A DNA stretch of 64,000 nucleotides from Streptomyces sp. NBC_01341 (lineage in GTDB: Bacteria; Actinomycetota; Actinomycetes; Streptomycetales; Streptomycetaceae): the NCBI RefSeq assembly GCF_035946055.1, contig NZ_CP108364.1, forward strand, positions 4,898,001-4,962,000, in the 5' to 3' direction. Of the stretch, positions 1 to 8,426 are shown in pieces. The notes beneath the pieces were generated by a model, which was not told the DNA's origin, made no database searches, and saw only the letters and a program-made list of their open reading frames with translations. A program made the translations under genes and the position numbers. Position 1 is the stretch's first letter, and each line of letters starts with the position of its first letter.

Positions 1-209
1 CCCGAGGCCCCGACCAGCGCCATCAACTCGCCCTTGGTGACCAGCAGATCGAGTCCCTGGAGCGCCTGCACCTCCACCCCGTCCGCGGAGAAGATGCGGA
101 CCAGCCGGTCGCAGGCGATCAGGGAGTCGTGTCCGTACGACGGCCGGTCACGGCGCGCCGCCGCCCGCTGTTCCAGTTCCGCCAGGGTGGTCTCTGTCGA
201 CGATGTCAC
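1..209 (-). CDS. ABC transporter ATP-binding protein, N-terminal fragment (runs off window)
   Basis: Only the first 69 or so codons are in the window; the gene continues past position 1. It starts with GTG at 209, overlapping the stop of the next-upstream permease gene by 4 bp (GTGA), so the two are translationally coupled. The visible protein has a charged N-terminus and then an ABC-type beta strand reading AGDGVEVQAL-like residues and ends in MALVGASG, the beginning of a Walker A P-loop. The ATPase would energise the two FtsX-type permeases encoded just upstream (MacB/LolD-like exporters). The leading stretch of about 30 residues before the ABC fold is slightly longer than usual for LolD-type ATPases. 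Substrate cannot be told from sequence. Confidence 0.85.
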   Translation of the reverse strand, partial: MTSSTETTLAELEQRAAARRDRPSYGHDSLIACDRLVRIFSADGVEVQALQGLDLLVTKGELMALVGAS

Positions 210-2980
210 CGGGTGTCTCCTGCCCTGAGTTCCTTGATCGATCCGCGGCGGCTCGCCCACCACGCCTGGACGCCGGCCACGGCGCCGGCGAGGACGACCA
301 CGCCCAGCGCCGGGAGCGCCAGTGAGCGCGGGTCCGCCCGCAGCGAGACGGCGTGCGCCTCTCCAGGAGCCCCGCCCGCCAGCGCCAGCGCCGCCAGGTC
401 GATGCCCGGTGCCAGCAGGGCGATGGTCGCCCAGCCGACGAGGAGCCCGCCGAACGCGGCCAGCAGCGCCTGCGGCATCGCCTCGAACGCGAGCAGCCGC
501 CGGCCCTGCCGGGTGGTGAGCCCCATGGTGCGCAGCCGGGCCAGGAGCGTGGTGCGTTCCGGCGCGGTCTGCAGCAGGGAGAGAAGCACGGCGAGCAGCG
601 CGTATCCGGCGCCCGCCGCGACAGCCGCCCCGTAGATCTGTTCGGCGCCCGCCTGCATCGGGGTGTCCACGAACACCCCGCGCTCGACGGCCCGTATCCG
701 TACCGCGTACTCCGGACCCGCCGCGCGCGCCGCCGCCCGCAGCTGGGCCTGATCGAGAGAGGACCCGGTGACCAGCAGGGTGGTGGGCCTGCCCATGGCG
801 GGCGCCGCCGAGTCGACGATCAGGAACTCGGAGTCGCTGACCGCGGACGTCCGGGGGAGGACGGCGGCCACCCGCACGCTGATGTCCCCGGCCTGGGACC
901 GGACGGTGTGCGGCCGGTCCCCGAGCCGCCGGGCGAGTGCGGGCGAGGCCACCGCGGGGAGCGCCTCGTCCCTGCCCCGGCCGCCGCCCGACAGCGCGTC
1001 CGTGGGGAAGGCGGGCAGCCCGGTGTCGCGGGCCAGCCGTGCGTAGGAGCCGGGCTCGACACCGATCAGGGTCACGCGCTTCGTGTCCGACCTGACGTCC
1101 GCGGACGCCGCCAGCGGGGTCGTGTACTCGATGCGGACGGCCGCGACGCCCTCGGCGCCGTCCACCGCCCGCACCCGGCGCACGACCGCGTCCGGGACCG
1201 GCTTGAGCGCTCCCTCACCGCTGATCCTCGCGTCCGCGCCGACCGCCCGCAGCGCGGCGGCGTCACGCGCGTCGGCGACGCCGGCGAGGACCGAGCCGCC
1301 GAAGGCCGCCGTGGTCAGCGCGACCAGGAGGGCCAGCAGGGGCAGGGTTCCGCTCGACGAGGCGCGGCCGGCGCGGGCCAAGGACAGGAAGCCGACCGCA
1401 CCGCGCAGCCGCGCCACGGGGCGGGACGCCAGCCGCAGCGGCAGGGGGTACAGGCGTACCAGCACGAGGGCCGCGATCAGGCCCACCAGGACCGGGGCGG
1501 CACTGATCAGGAGGTCGGTCCCCGACCCCGTCGACGTACCCCGGCGGCGCAGCGCGGCGACCGCGCCGACCGTCAGGACGAGCAGGGTCAGCTCGGCGAC
1601 CGTGCGCCGTCGCGAGGGCCGGGCGTTCACCATGTCGTCGCGCGCCCCGTGGAGCAGCGGCCTGCGGTGCTGCAGCGTGGTGCGGAGCGGCAGCACCACA
1701 CAGACCAGCGCCGCGACGGCGCAGGCTCCCACCGCGGCGGGCAGGAACCGTGCCTCCGGGACGAGCAGCACGGCAAGGAGAAGTCCGAGTGCCGCCGCCG
1801 GCAGCACGGTCACGGAGGTCTCGGCGAGCAGCCGCCCGCCGATGCCCCGCAGCGACCCGCCGCGCGAGCGCAGCAGGGCGAGTTCGTGGTGACGTCGGGC
1901 CCCGATCAGCCCACCGGTCATCAGCAGGACGACGGCGGCCACCGCGCCGATCCCGATCGCGGCGACCGTGACGACGGAGTCGATCGCGGCACGCATCGCC
2001 AGGTGGGCGCCGGCGATGGCGTCCAGGTCGGTGGTGAGCGTGGTGTTCGGGCCGGCGATGTCGCGCAGCTTCAGGAGCCCGGGGCCGTTCTCCATCACGG
2101 CCACGGACGTTCCCAGGCGGGACGCGTCGGCCGCGGTGAGATCAGAGGCGTCCGGGGCGAAACGCCAGTACAGCTCGGGCTCGCTCATGGTCGCCAGCAG
2201 CGCGGGCGCGGCGTCCGAGGGCAGCAGCAGCGTGGCCCTCCAGTAGAAGACAGGCGTCGGCGACCCCGGGTCCCTGACCAGGGAGGGGGCGCGGAGCAAC
2301 GGGTCCACCGCCCAGTAGCCGCTCTTCGGCCGCAGCGGCGTGACGATGCCGGTGATCCGTACGGTGAGCGGTGTTCCGCGCGTGGTGGGCACGGAGATCG
2401 TGGAGCCCGGTTTCATCCGCAGCTCCGCCGCGGTCTCCGTGGTGACGGCGGCCTCGACCTCGCGGGACTCCTGCGTCACCTCGCCGTGCACGGCCGGCCA
2501 GCGCCCCGACCGCAGGGTGCTGTGCTCGGGGAGCGCCGAGGGCGCCGCGTAGGTGAACTGCGGCGGCACCGCGTCGGGGCGCGGCAGCCAGGGCTCCTGC
2601 GCGACGACGGGTGTCGTCGTGTGCACCCCGTACGAGGAGCGAGGCACGTCCGCACGCAGGGGCGCGGGGAACGTCCTCGCCAGCGCCCGGTCCGCCTCGG
2701 ACAGCGCGTCCTCGCGCATCGCGCGCTCCCGGACCGACGGGGCCTGCCCGAGCGCCGGCGGTGGTGTCGTCACCTCCAGGACGCTCTGCCCGGGCTGGGC
2801 GTCGGTGATGTCGTGGCGCAGCGCCTTCGTCTCGTAGGCGTCCACCGCACGCGGGAACGCGGCGGCGAGGAAGGCCGTCAGCAGGACCAGGACCGCCAGG
2901 GCGGCGGAGATCCCGGGGGCGGTACGCAGCCGTGTGCGCACCCAGGGGGCGCAGGCGGCCTGAATCTTCTTGGCGTTCAT
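206..2980 (-). CDS. FtsX-like ABC transporter permease (924 aa)
   Basis: Membrane subunit of a MacB/LolE-type ABC exporter. One transmembrane helix lies near residues 23-46. A large extracytoplasmic domain follows, then an FtsX core of three helices around residues 330-430 containing the cytoplasmic motif ELALLRSRGGS. A second hydrophobic block and second extracytoplasmic domain come next, and a C-terminal FtsX core ends in WWASRRGSIKELRAG. The duplicated FtsX architecture and length of over 900 residues fit the large actinobacterial permeases, not the roughly 400-residue LolC/MacB type. ATG at 2980 is one base from the stop of the upstream permease gene, and its own stop overlaps the ATPase start, so all three form one operon. 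The exported substrate is unknown. Confidence 0.85.
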   Translation of the reverse strand: MNAKKIQAACAPWVRTRLRTAPGISAALAVLVLLTAFLAAAFPRAVDAYETKALRHDITDAQPGQSVLEVTTPPPALGQAPSVRERAMREDALSEADRALARTFPAPLRADVPRSSYGVHTTTPVVAQEPWLPRPDAVPPQFTYAAPSALPEHSTLRSGRWPAVHGEVTQESREVEAAVTTETAAELRMKPGSTISVPTTRGTPLTVRITGIVTPLRPKSGYWAVDPLLRAPSLVRDPGSPTPVFYWRATLLLPSDAAPALLATMSEPELYWRFAPDASDLTAADASRLGTSVAVMENGPGLLKLRDIAGPNTTLTTDLDAIAGAHLAMRAAIDSVVTVAAIGIGAVAAVVLLMTGGLIGARRHHELALLRSRGGSLRGIGGRLLAETSVTVLPAAALGLLLAVLLVPEARFLPAAVGACAVAALVCVVLPLRTTLQHRRPLLHGARDDMVNARPSRRRTVAELTLLVLTVGAVAALRRRGTSTGSGTDLLISAAPVLVGLIAALVLVRLYPLPLRLASRPVARLRGAVGFLSLARAGRASSSGTLPLLALLVALTTAAFGGSVLAGVADARDAAALRAVGADARISGEGALKPVPDAVVRRVRAVDGAEGVAAVRIEYTTPLAASADVRSDTKRVTLIGVEPGSYARLARDTGLPAFPTDALSGGGRGRDEALPAVASPALARRLGDRPHTVRSQAGDISVRVAAVLPRTSAVSDSEFLIVDSAAPAMGRPTTLLVTGSSLDQAQLRAAARAAGPEYAVRIRAVERGVFVDTPMQAGAEQIYGAAVAAGAGYALLAVLLSLLQTAPERTTLLARLRTMGLTTRQGRRLLAFEAMPQALLAAFGGLLVGWATIALLAPGIDLAALALAGGAPGEAHAVSLRADPRSLALPALGVVVLAGAVAGVQAWWASRRGSIKELRAGDTR

Positions 2981-2981
2981 G

Positions 2982-5900
2982 TCAGTTGTCCCCCTGGTGG
3001 CGCAGCGACACCGCGGGATCGGCGCGGCGCAGTGTGATCGCCGCGACGAACAGCAGCGGCAGCGCGGCGACCGAGACCAGCAGGACGGCGACCTGACCGG
3101 CGGGCAGCAGCACCTGCACGTCGGGCACCGGCCTGGCCGCCTGCCCGGTGAGTACGACGAGGGGCACGACGGCTCTGGTCAGCACGGCCCCGAGGGCGAA
3201 CCCGATCAGCAACGCCAGGGTGATCAGCACCCCCTGCTCGGCGGCCATCATCCGGGCCAGACGGCGGCGGGGCGCGCCCAGTGCCCGCAGTACGGCGAAC
3301 TCGGCGGCCCGCTCCCGCTGCGAACCGACGAGCCCCACGGCGAATCCGACCGCGGCCAGGGCGGCGGCCACGACGGCGGCCGCCAGCAGCGCGGACTGCG
3401 GCCCGGCCCCCAGCGGATCGTCGGCGAGTTCCCGCGCCACCTCGTCCCGCACCCGCACCTGCGCCGGGTCCGTGTCCGGCAGCGCGCGCAGCTCCGCCGC
3501 CACCTGCGGGCCGCCGCCGGGTGCGGTGCTCAGCCACCACTCGGTGGGGGCGAGTGTGGCCCCCGACCGGTGGGCGAGCACCTCGGACACGGCTCTGAGG
3601 TCCAGCAGAAGGGCCCCTCCGGGCTTGACCGACGCGTCGGTCCCGGCACCCTCGGCGACAGCCGTGGCCGCGCCCGGGCCGGTGGTCGGCAGCTGCTGCA
3701 CCGACTTCACCAGGGTCACCCGGACCGTGTTGCCCGCCAGGGTGAGGTCGACCTCCTGCCCCTGCTCGGCGCCCGCGTACTTCAGATACGCCTCCGTGGC
3801 CACCGCCTTCAGTGCCGGCGCCGCAGGACGGTCAGCGGTGATGCGCAGGGTGCCGACCGGCTCACCCGCCCAGAATCCACCGTCCTCCGTGTCGGCACCG
3901 GTGCCGTAGCGGAACGCGGGGGACGAGCCCGACCCGGTGACCGCCTCGGCCTTCTCGCCCGGGCGGGTCTCACCGGCCTCGGTCACGGTCGCGGCGGCGT
4001 GCCAGCGCACCCCGTCCGAGGCCGGCACCGGCCGCTCGACGCCCCCGCTGGTGAGCGCGCGCATCCTCGTGACGGAGACCAGACGGTCCGCCGGCCCCTC
4101 CGGCACCTGGCTGTCCACCTCGAAGCCCGTCACCGCCAGTTGGCCCGACGCGGACACGGGGAAGGACTTCGGGTGGATACGCCCGTCGGCGGGGACGGTT
4201 CCGGCACCCACCCGGTAGCCGATCCCGTAACGGTCCTCCAGCAGCACACTCACCAGCGGCGCCGCCCGGGACGGGGACGCCCCGCCGGCCGCCGAAGTGT
4301 CGCCGATCCGCAGGTCGAACAGCACCCGCGTGCTGCCCTCGGGCAGGACGACCCCCGTCCGCACGGATCTCGGTGGTGCCACCGCGTCGAAGAGCTTCCG
4401 CGGCGACGTCGTCCCCGAGAGGTCCTCGCGCATCAGCAGCCGCTCGTCCGCGTGCGCGGTGTCCAGGGCGAGTATCTCGGCCGTCCGGCCGCCGGACAGG
4501 TCGGCCGTCGTGCGGTACGCCGGGGCTGCCTGGCGCACCCCCGGCAACTCCGAGTACGGGGCGGCGTTCGCCGGGTCGCCGGAAAGCCCGCCCACCATGC
4601 GCACCGACGCACCCGACCTGAAGTCCGCCTGGTCGTCCTGCGACCGGTCCCACGACGCGCTCTGCCCGATGGCCAGCATGCCCATCGCGACCGAGAGGAC
4701 CAGCAGCAGCACCGGCCCCGCGCCGCGCAGCGGACGACGGCTGAACTGCCATCCGGCCAGGGCCGCCGACAGCCCCCGGCCGCTCGCGGCACGACGCTCC
4801 GCGAGCCTGGCGGCGGGCGGGAGCAGCCGCAGCGTCAGCACGGTCCCGGCGAGCAGGGCCAGTGCGGGAGCGGCGACCAGCAGCGGGTCGATGCCGAGTT
4901 CGCCGCCGCGGTCCCCGCTGAGCGCGCCACCGCCGGACGCCCCGGTCTGCCGGTCCAGCTGCCAGTACGCCACTCCCGCGATCAGCAGCAGCCCGATGTC
5001 GGCGCCCGCCCGCACCGGAACGGGCAGCGCGGATCCGCGGCCCGTGCGACGGCCGCTCCCACCGGCGGCGAGCGCGGGTGCGACGACCGCGAGCGCGCAC
5101 ATCAGTGCCACGGCGGCGGCCACCAGCCAGACCGTGCCGTCCACCCCGCCGTCGAGCCGCAGCCCGATCCGGCCGAGCTCGCTCCGCCGCGCCAGCAGCC
5201 GGGTCAGCGGCCCGGCGAGCAGCGGAGCGACGACGGCGGCGGGCACCGCCAGGAGCAGCGCCTCGATCGCGGCGAGGGAAGCGATACGGCCCCGCGAACC
5301 GCCCCTGGCCCGGAGGAGTTCCGTCTCGCCGCCACGTTCGCTGCTCAGCAGCCTGGCCACGAGGAGCAGCGCGTAACCGGCGAGCAGGACGAGCTGGACG
5401 GCGACGATCATGATCGTGGAGCGGGACACCAGCAGCGCCCGCTCGATCTGGTCGATGACGGTCGGCAGCGAGGTGCGCACCGCCGGTCCGTCCCCGAACA
5501 TCCCGGAAGCGGCAAGGGCCTTGGGCCCGTCCGTCGAGGCCTTGCGCAGGGCCTCGGTCCGGCCTGTGGTCACCGTGCCGAAGTCCGCGGCGGCCACCCA
5601 CGACAGCGGACCGGCACTGACACGGGCGGAACCGACCACGGCCGGGTCCGCCAGCAGCGGGCCGTAGGTGGTGAAGACGACCTCGCGGACACCGCGCCCG
5701 CCGAGCGGGTCCAGCCGCCAGTAGGGGTCGGCCAGGTCGGACGCCTCGTAGAGCCCGGTGATCTCGACCTTCAGCGGAGTCCCGCCCACCCGGTCGGTCA
5801 GGGTGAGCGTGGAGCCCGGCTTCAGTTTCAGGGCCTCGGCCGCGGCACGCGGCAGCGCCACCTGCACCGGGGTGTCCGCCGCACCGGCCCCGGCATCGGG

Positions 5901-6311
5901 CATGCGCCCCGCCGTGAGGCGCACCCTGCTGCGGTCCAGCGAGGCGAGATGTGTCAGATCGGGCTCGCCACGCTGCTCGGCTGCCGTCTGAAGAGCGCGC
6001 GGCAGTGCGTACGGGCCCGAACTCTCCAGCTTCCGCACGGTCACGGGCAGCCCGTCGAACGTGTCGCCGGCCGCCCGCCGCACCAGGGCGTCGGCCTCGT
6101 CGCGCCGCTCACGGTCCACGTCGGCGGAGACGAAGAGGGAGGCCTGCTCCGCGGAGCGGTGCGTCAGCGTGTGCCGCAGCGCGGCGTCGCCTATGGAACC
6201 GGAGAACGCGGTGAGTGAGGCCAGTACACAGGTGGTGAGCAGGACGGCCAGCAGTGCTGCGGCGAGCAGGAGCCGGTGCGCGCGCACCCGCAGAAAGACG
6301 AACCCTGTCAC
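2982..6311 (-). CDS. FtsX-like ABC transporter permease (about 1,109 aa)
   Basis: First gene of the exporter operon and paralogue of the permease downstream. The reading frame stays open upstream to 6413, but GTG at 6311 is preferred. It is preceded by a GGGGGAA ribosome site and puts the signal-like helix (LLLAAALLAVLLTTCVLA) close to the N-terminus, as in the sister permease; the extra 34 residues are basic and low complexity. Topology is one helix, a large extracytoplasmic domain, an FtsX core with ETELLRARGGS, a second extracytoplasmic domain of about 400 residues, and a C-terminal FtsX core with FAVLRALGAPRRR. Two different large permeases with one ATPase suggest a heterodimeric exporter or lipoprotein-type extractor; this is inference. 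Confidence 0.83.
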   Translation of the reverse strand: MTGFVFLRVRAHRLLLAAALLAVLLTTCVLASLTAFSGSIGDAALRHTLTHRSAEQASLFVSADVDRERRDEADALVRRAAGDTFDGLPVTVRKLESSGPYALPRALQTAAEQRGEPDLTHLASLDRSRVRLTAGRMPDAGAGAADTPVQVALPRAAAEALKLKPGSTLTLTDRVGGTPLKVEITGLYEASDLADPYWRLDPLGGRGVREVVFTTYGPLLADPAVVGSARVSAGPLSWVAAADFGTVTTGRTEALRKASTDGPKALAASGMFGDGPAVRTSLPTVIDQIERALLVSRSTIMIVAVQLVLLAGYALLLVARLLSSERGGETELLRARGGSRGRIASLAAIEALLLAVPAAVVAPLLAGPLTRLLARRSELGRIGLRLDGGVDGTVWLVAAAVALMCALAVVAPALAAGGSGRRTGRGSALPVPVRAGADIGLLLIAGVAYWQLDRQTGASGGGALSGDRGGELGIDPLLVAAPALALLAGTVLTLRLLPPAARLAERRAASGRGLSAALAGWQFSRRPLRGAGPVLLLVLSVAMGMLAIGQSASWDRSQDDQADFRSGASVRMVGGLSGDPANAAPYSELPGVRQAAPAYRTTADLSGGRTAEILALDTAHADERLLMREDLSGTTSPRKLFDAVAPPRSVRTGVVLPEGSTRVLFDLRIGDTSAAGGASPSRAAPLVSVLLEDRYGIGYRVGAGTVPADGRIHPKSFPVSASGQLAVTGFEVDSQVPEGPADRLVSVTRMRALTSGGVERPVPASDGVRWHAAATVTEAGETRPGEKAEAVTGSGSSPAFRYGTGADTEDGGFWAGEPVGTLRITADRPAAPALKAVATEAYLKYAGAEQGQEVDLTLAGNTVRVTLVKSVQQLPTTGPGAATAVAEGAGTDASVKPGGALLLDLRAVSEVLAHRSGATLAPTEWWLSTAPGGGPQVAAELRALPDTDPAQVRVRDEVARELADDPLGAGPQSALLAAAVVAAALAAVGFAVGLVGSQRERAAEFAVLRALGAPRRRLARMMAAEQGVLITLALLIGFALGAVLTRAVVPLVVLTGQAARPVPDVQVLLPAGQVAVLLVSVAALPLLFVAAITLRRADPAVSLRHQGDN

Positions 6312-6525
6312 CTGTTCCCCCGCACCCTCAGCAGCCGTACGCCTCTCACGCCCCCGGCGTCCCTTGGATGCTTTCAGAGTGCACGGGCTCCTGGAAACCG
6401 CTTGTGGCCGCAACTTGATGGGATCGTGACCGTTATGCGGCTATCAAGCACCGAATTCCGCACGCGACTGATCGGGCCGGCTCCGGATCGGGCCGCCGTG
6501 TCGCACGCGACCGATCAGCTCCGGA

Positions 6526-6930
6526 TCAGTCGGCCGTGTTGATCATCGAGGCCGCGGCGTAGGTGAGGTAGTCCCACAACTGACGCTCGTGCTCGGGCGT
6601 CAGGCCGAGTTCGTCGAGCGCCACACGCATGTGCCCGAGCCAGGCATCGTGCGCCGCCCTGTCCACCCGGAACGGGACGTGCCGCATCCGCAGCCGGGGA
6701 TGGCCCCGCTCGTCGCTGTAGGTGCGCGGACCGCCCCAGTACTGCATGAGGAACAGCCTGAAGCGCTCCTCGGCCGGCCCGAGATCCGCCTCCGGGTACA
6801 TCGGGCGCAGCAGCGGGTCCTCCGCGACGCCCTGGTAGAAGCGGTGCACCAGGCGCCGGAAGGTGTCCTCGCCGCCGACCTGCTCGTAGAAGGTCTGCTC
6901 CTGAAGCGTGTCGCGCGGAATCTCTGTCAC
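6526..6930 (-). CDS. glbO: Group II truncated haemoglobin (trHbO)
   Basis: A 134-residue haem protein very like Mycobacterium tuberculosis GlbO. Visible key residues are proximal His84 in the block HPRLRMRHVPFR, TyrB10 (Y32 in HRFYQG), TyrCD1 (Y45 in RPMYPE) and TrpG8 (W97 in DAWLGH); Tyr at CD1 with Trp at G8 defines the group II O-type. The family binds O2, NO or peroxide and is associated with microaerobic or nitrosative stress in the cytoplasm. It stands alone: a palindromic hairpin separates it from the FHA gene upstream, and the exporter operon starts about 215 bp downstream. It is of normal length with no missing residues. Confidence 0.95.
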   Translation of the reverse strand: MTEIPRDTLQEQTFYEQVGGEDTFRRLVHRFYQGVAEDPLLRPMYPEADLGPAEERFRLFLMQYWGGPRTYSDERGHPRLRMRHVPFRVDRAAHDAWLGHMRVALDELGLTPEHERQLWDYLTYAAASMINTAD

Positions 6931-6968
6931 AGGTCCATCGTCGCAGACGCGCGCGCCCGTCGGCCGGT

Positions 6969-6992
6969 GACCGGGGTCCTAGGACCCCGGTC
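6969..6992 (-). terminator. Perfect 24-bp palindrome between FHA gene and glbO
   Basis: The sequence GACCGGGGTCCT followed immediately by AGGACCCCGGTC forms a perfect inverted repeat about 40 bp past the FHA gene stop. There is no clear T tract, as is common for Streptomyces terminators. It probably ends the seven-gene signalling cluster. Confidence 0.6.
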
Positions 6993-7029
6993 CTCCGCCG
7001 GAGGGCGTCACGCGCCCGGGGCCGCAGGA

Positions 7030-8319
7030 TCAGTCGCGGCGGACCGTGATGGTCGTCCACGCCCCGACGTGCACCTGGTCGCCGTCCTGGAGCGGGACGG
7101 GGACATAGGGCTGGATCGGGTCCTCGGCGCCGTTCAGCGTGGTGCCGTTGGTGGAGTTCTGGTCGACGACCGCCCACGTGCCGTCGGGCTGCTGCACCAG
7201 CACCGCGTGCTGGTGCGAGACGCCCGGGTCCTCCGGCGGCACGGCCAGGTCGATGTCGGGTGACTCACCGGTGCTGTGCCGGCGGCGGCCGATGGTGATC
7301 TGGCCGCCGGTGAGCGGAAGATGCTGCTCCGGCGAGTACGCGGGCAGATTGAGGCCGGTCGCCTCGGGCCCGCTGCGCTGCATCATCGCCAGGAAGTAGT
7401 CGCGGTCCGGGGCGATGACCGCCGTCCAGGTGCCCGGCCCCTGCTCAGGGCCGCCCTGTGCGGGGCCCTGGCCGGGGAACTGCTGCTGCGGGACCTGCGG
7501 CGGCCGAGGTGCCTGGGGGCCCTGCGGGCTCTGCTGGAACCCCTGAGGGACCTGCTGCCGCGAGGGCGGTGGCAGCATCCAGTCGTCGTCGCCACCGGGC
7601 TGCGGAGCCTGCGGCTGCGCGGGAGCGGGCGGCGCCGACTGCTGCTGGAAGGACGGCGACGGCGGCGGCCCCTGGCGGTGCGGCTCGAACGGGGACGGAG
7701 CACCGGACGGATTCTGCGTACCAGGACCCCGGCCGCCCTCCTGCCCGTCGAACGGGGACGGTGACGGCGGCTGCTGTCCCTGCCGCTCGAACGGCGACGG
7801 CGACTGCTGCTGGAAGGAGGGCGGAGGCGGCGGCCCCTGCCGGAACGAGGGCGGCGGACCGGGCCGGCCGCCCTGCTCGGGGGAGAGCGGTTCCGCGGGC
7901 CGGTTCACCTGCGAGGGCCGCGAACCCTGGTACTCGAAGGGGTCGCGCTGCTGCTGGGGCGGCGGGCCCTGCTGGGCCTGGAAGCCCGGCGGCAGGTTCA
8001 GGCCGGGCACGGGGCCGCCTGCACCGCCCTGCGGTGCGAGCGGGGTGTAGGACGTCGCCGTGTTCGTGAGGAAGTTCCAGCGGCACTCCTCGCAGAACGG
8101 CGCCATCGGCTCACGCGGGGTGCGGCACTGCGGGCAGAGCTCGGCCTGGACGGTCGGCTCGCCGGTCCCGGGCCGCTGCGGATAGCCGTAGCCGGGCGCG
8201 GGCGGCGGAGGAGGCGGCGTAACCGCGCCCGAGGGCGCGTCCGTCCCGGTCATGCGATGTCCGCAGACCTCGCACCAGTCCTCGGAACCCGACTGGTGTC
8301 CGTTCGGGCAGGTCGGCAT
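7030..8319 (-). CDS. Zinc-ribbon / FHA-domain protein
   Basis: A 429-residue cytoplasmic protein with three parts. At the N-terminus are two short zinc ribbons: C4, C16 and C19 with nearby His, then CPQC...CEEC near residues 61-82. Residues about 85-310 are a Pro/Gln-rich low-complexity linker with repeated PPPSFQQQ-like blocks. A C-terminal FHA domain (about 325-429) carries the phosphothreonine-binding signature residues: GRRRHS, VSHQHA and STNGTTLNG. FHA domains read phosphothreonine. Lying last in a cluster with a PknG-type kinase and a PP2C phosphatase, it is a likely phospho-dependent partner, comparable in context to GarA/OdhI. However, no GarA-like ETTS phospho-motif is visible in its N-terminus, and its size differs greatly from GarA (about 160 residues). 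Confidence 0.88.
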   Translation of the reverse strand: MPTCPNGHQSGSEDWCEVCGHRMTGTDAPSGAVTPPPPPPAPGYGYPQRPGTGEPTVQAELCPQCRTPREPMAPFCEECRWNFLTNTATSYTPLAPQGGAGGPVPGLNLPPGFQAQQGPPPQQQRDPFEYQGSRPSQVNRPAEPLSPEQGGRPGPPPSFRQGPPPPPSFQQQSPSPFERQGQQPPSPSPFDGQEGGRGPGTQNPSGAPSPFEPHRQGPPPSPSFQQQSAPPAPAQPQAPQPGGDDDWMLPPPSRQQVPQGFQQSPQGPQAPRPPQVPQQQFPGQGPAQGGPEQGPGTWTAVIAPDRDYFLAMMQRSGPEATGLNLPAYSPEQHLPLTGGQITIGRRRHSTGESPDIDLAVPPEDPGVSHQHAVLVQQPDGTWAVVDQNSTNGTTLNGAEDPIQPYVPVPLQDGDQVHVGAWTTITVRRD

Positions 8320-8426
8320 GTCGGCGCTTCCCCCTCTCCTCGTCCGGCCCGGAGGCCGCCATGCTCGTCGGTGCGCCGTACGGCCGGTCGGCCTTCCGTA
8401 CGGTTCTGTCGTTGTCGTTCGTGTGG

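Noticed and set aside
2970..6218. Long plus-strand open frame opposite the FtsX permease gene
   Set aside because: It is a GC-rich antisense shadow: highly Arg/Gly/Gln-rich translation with no domain, fully covered by a convincing minus-strand gene. The same holds for plus-strand frames at 39440-42694 and 44818-47523 and the minus frame at 30636-32516.
6468..6518. Inverted repeat CTGATCGG/CCGATCAG near the glbO 3-prime end
   Set aside because: The arms are only 8 bp with a 35-nt interval and several competing CTGATC repeats, too weak to call as terminator.
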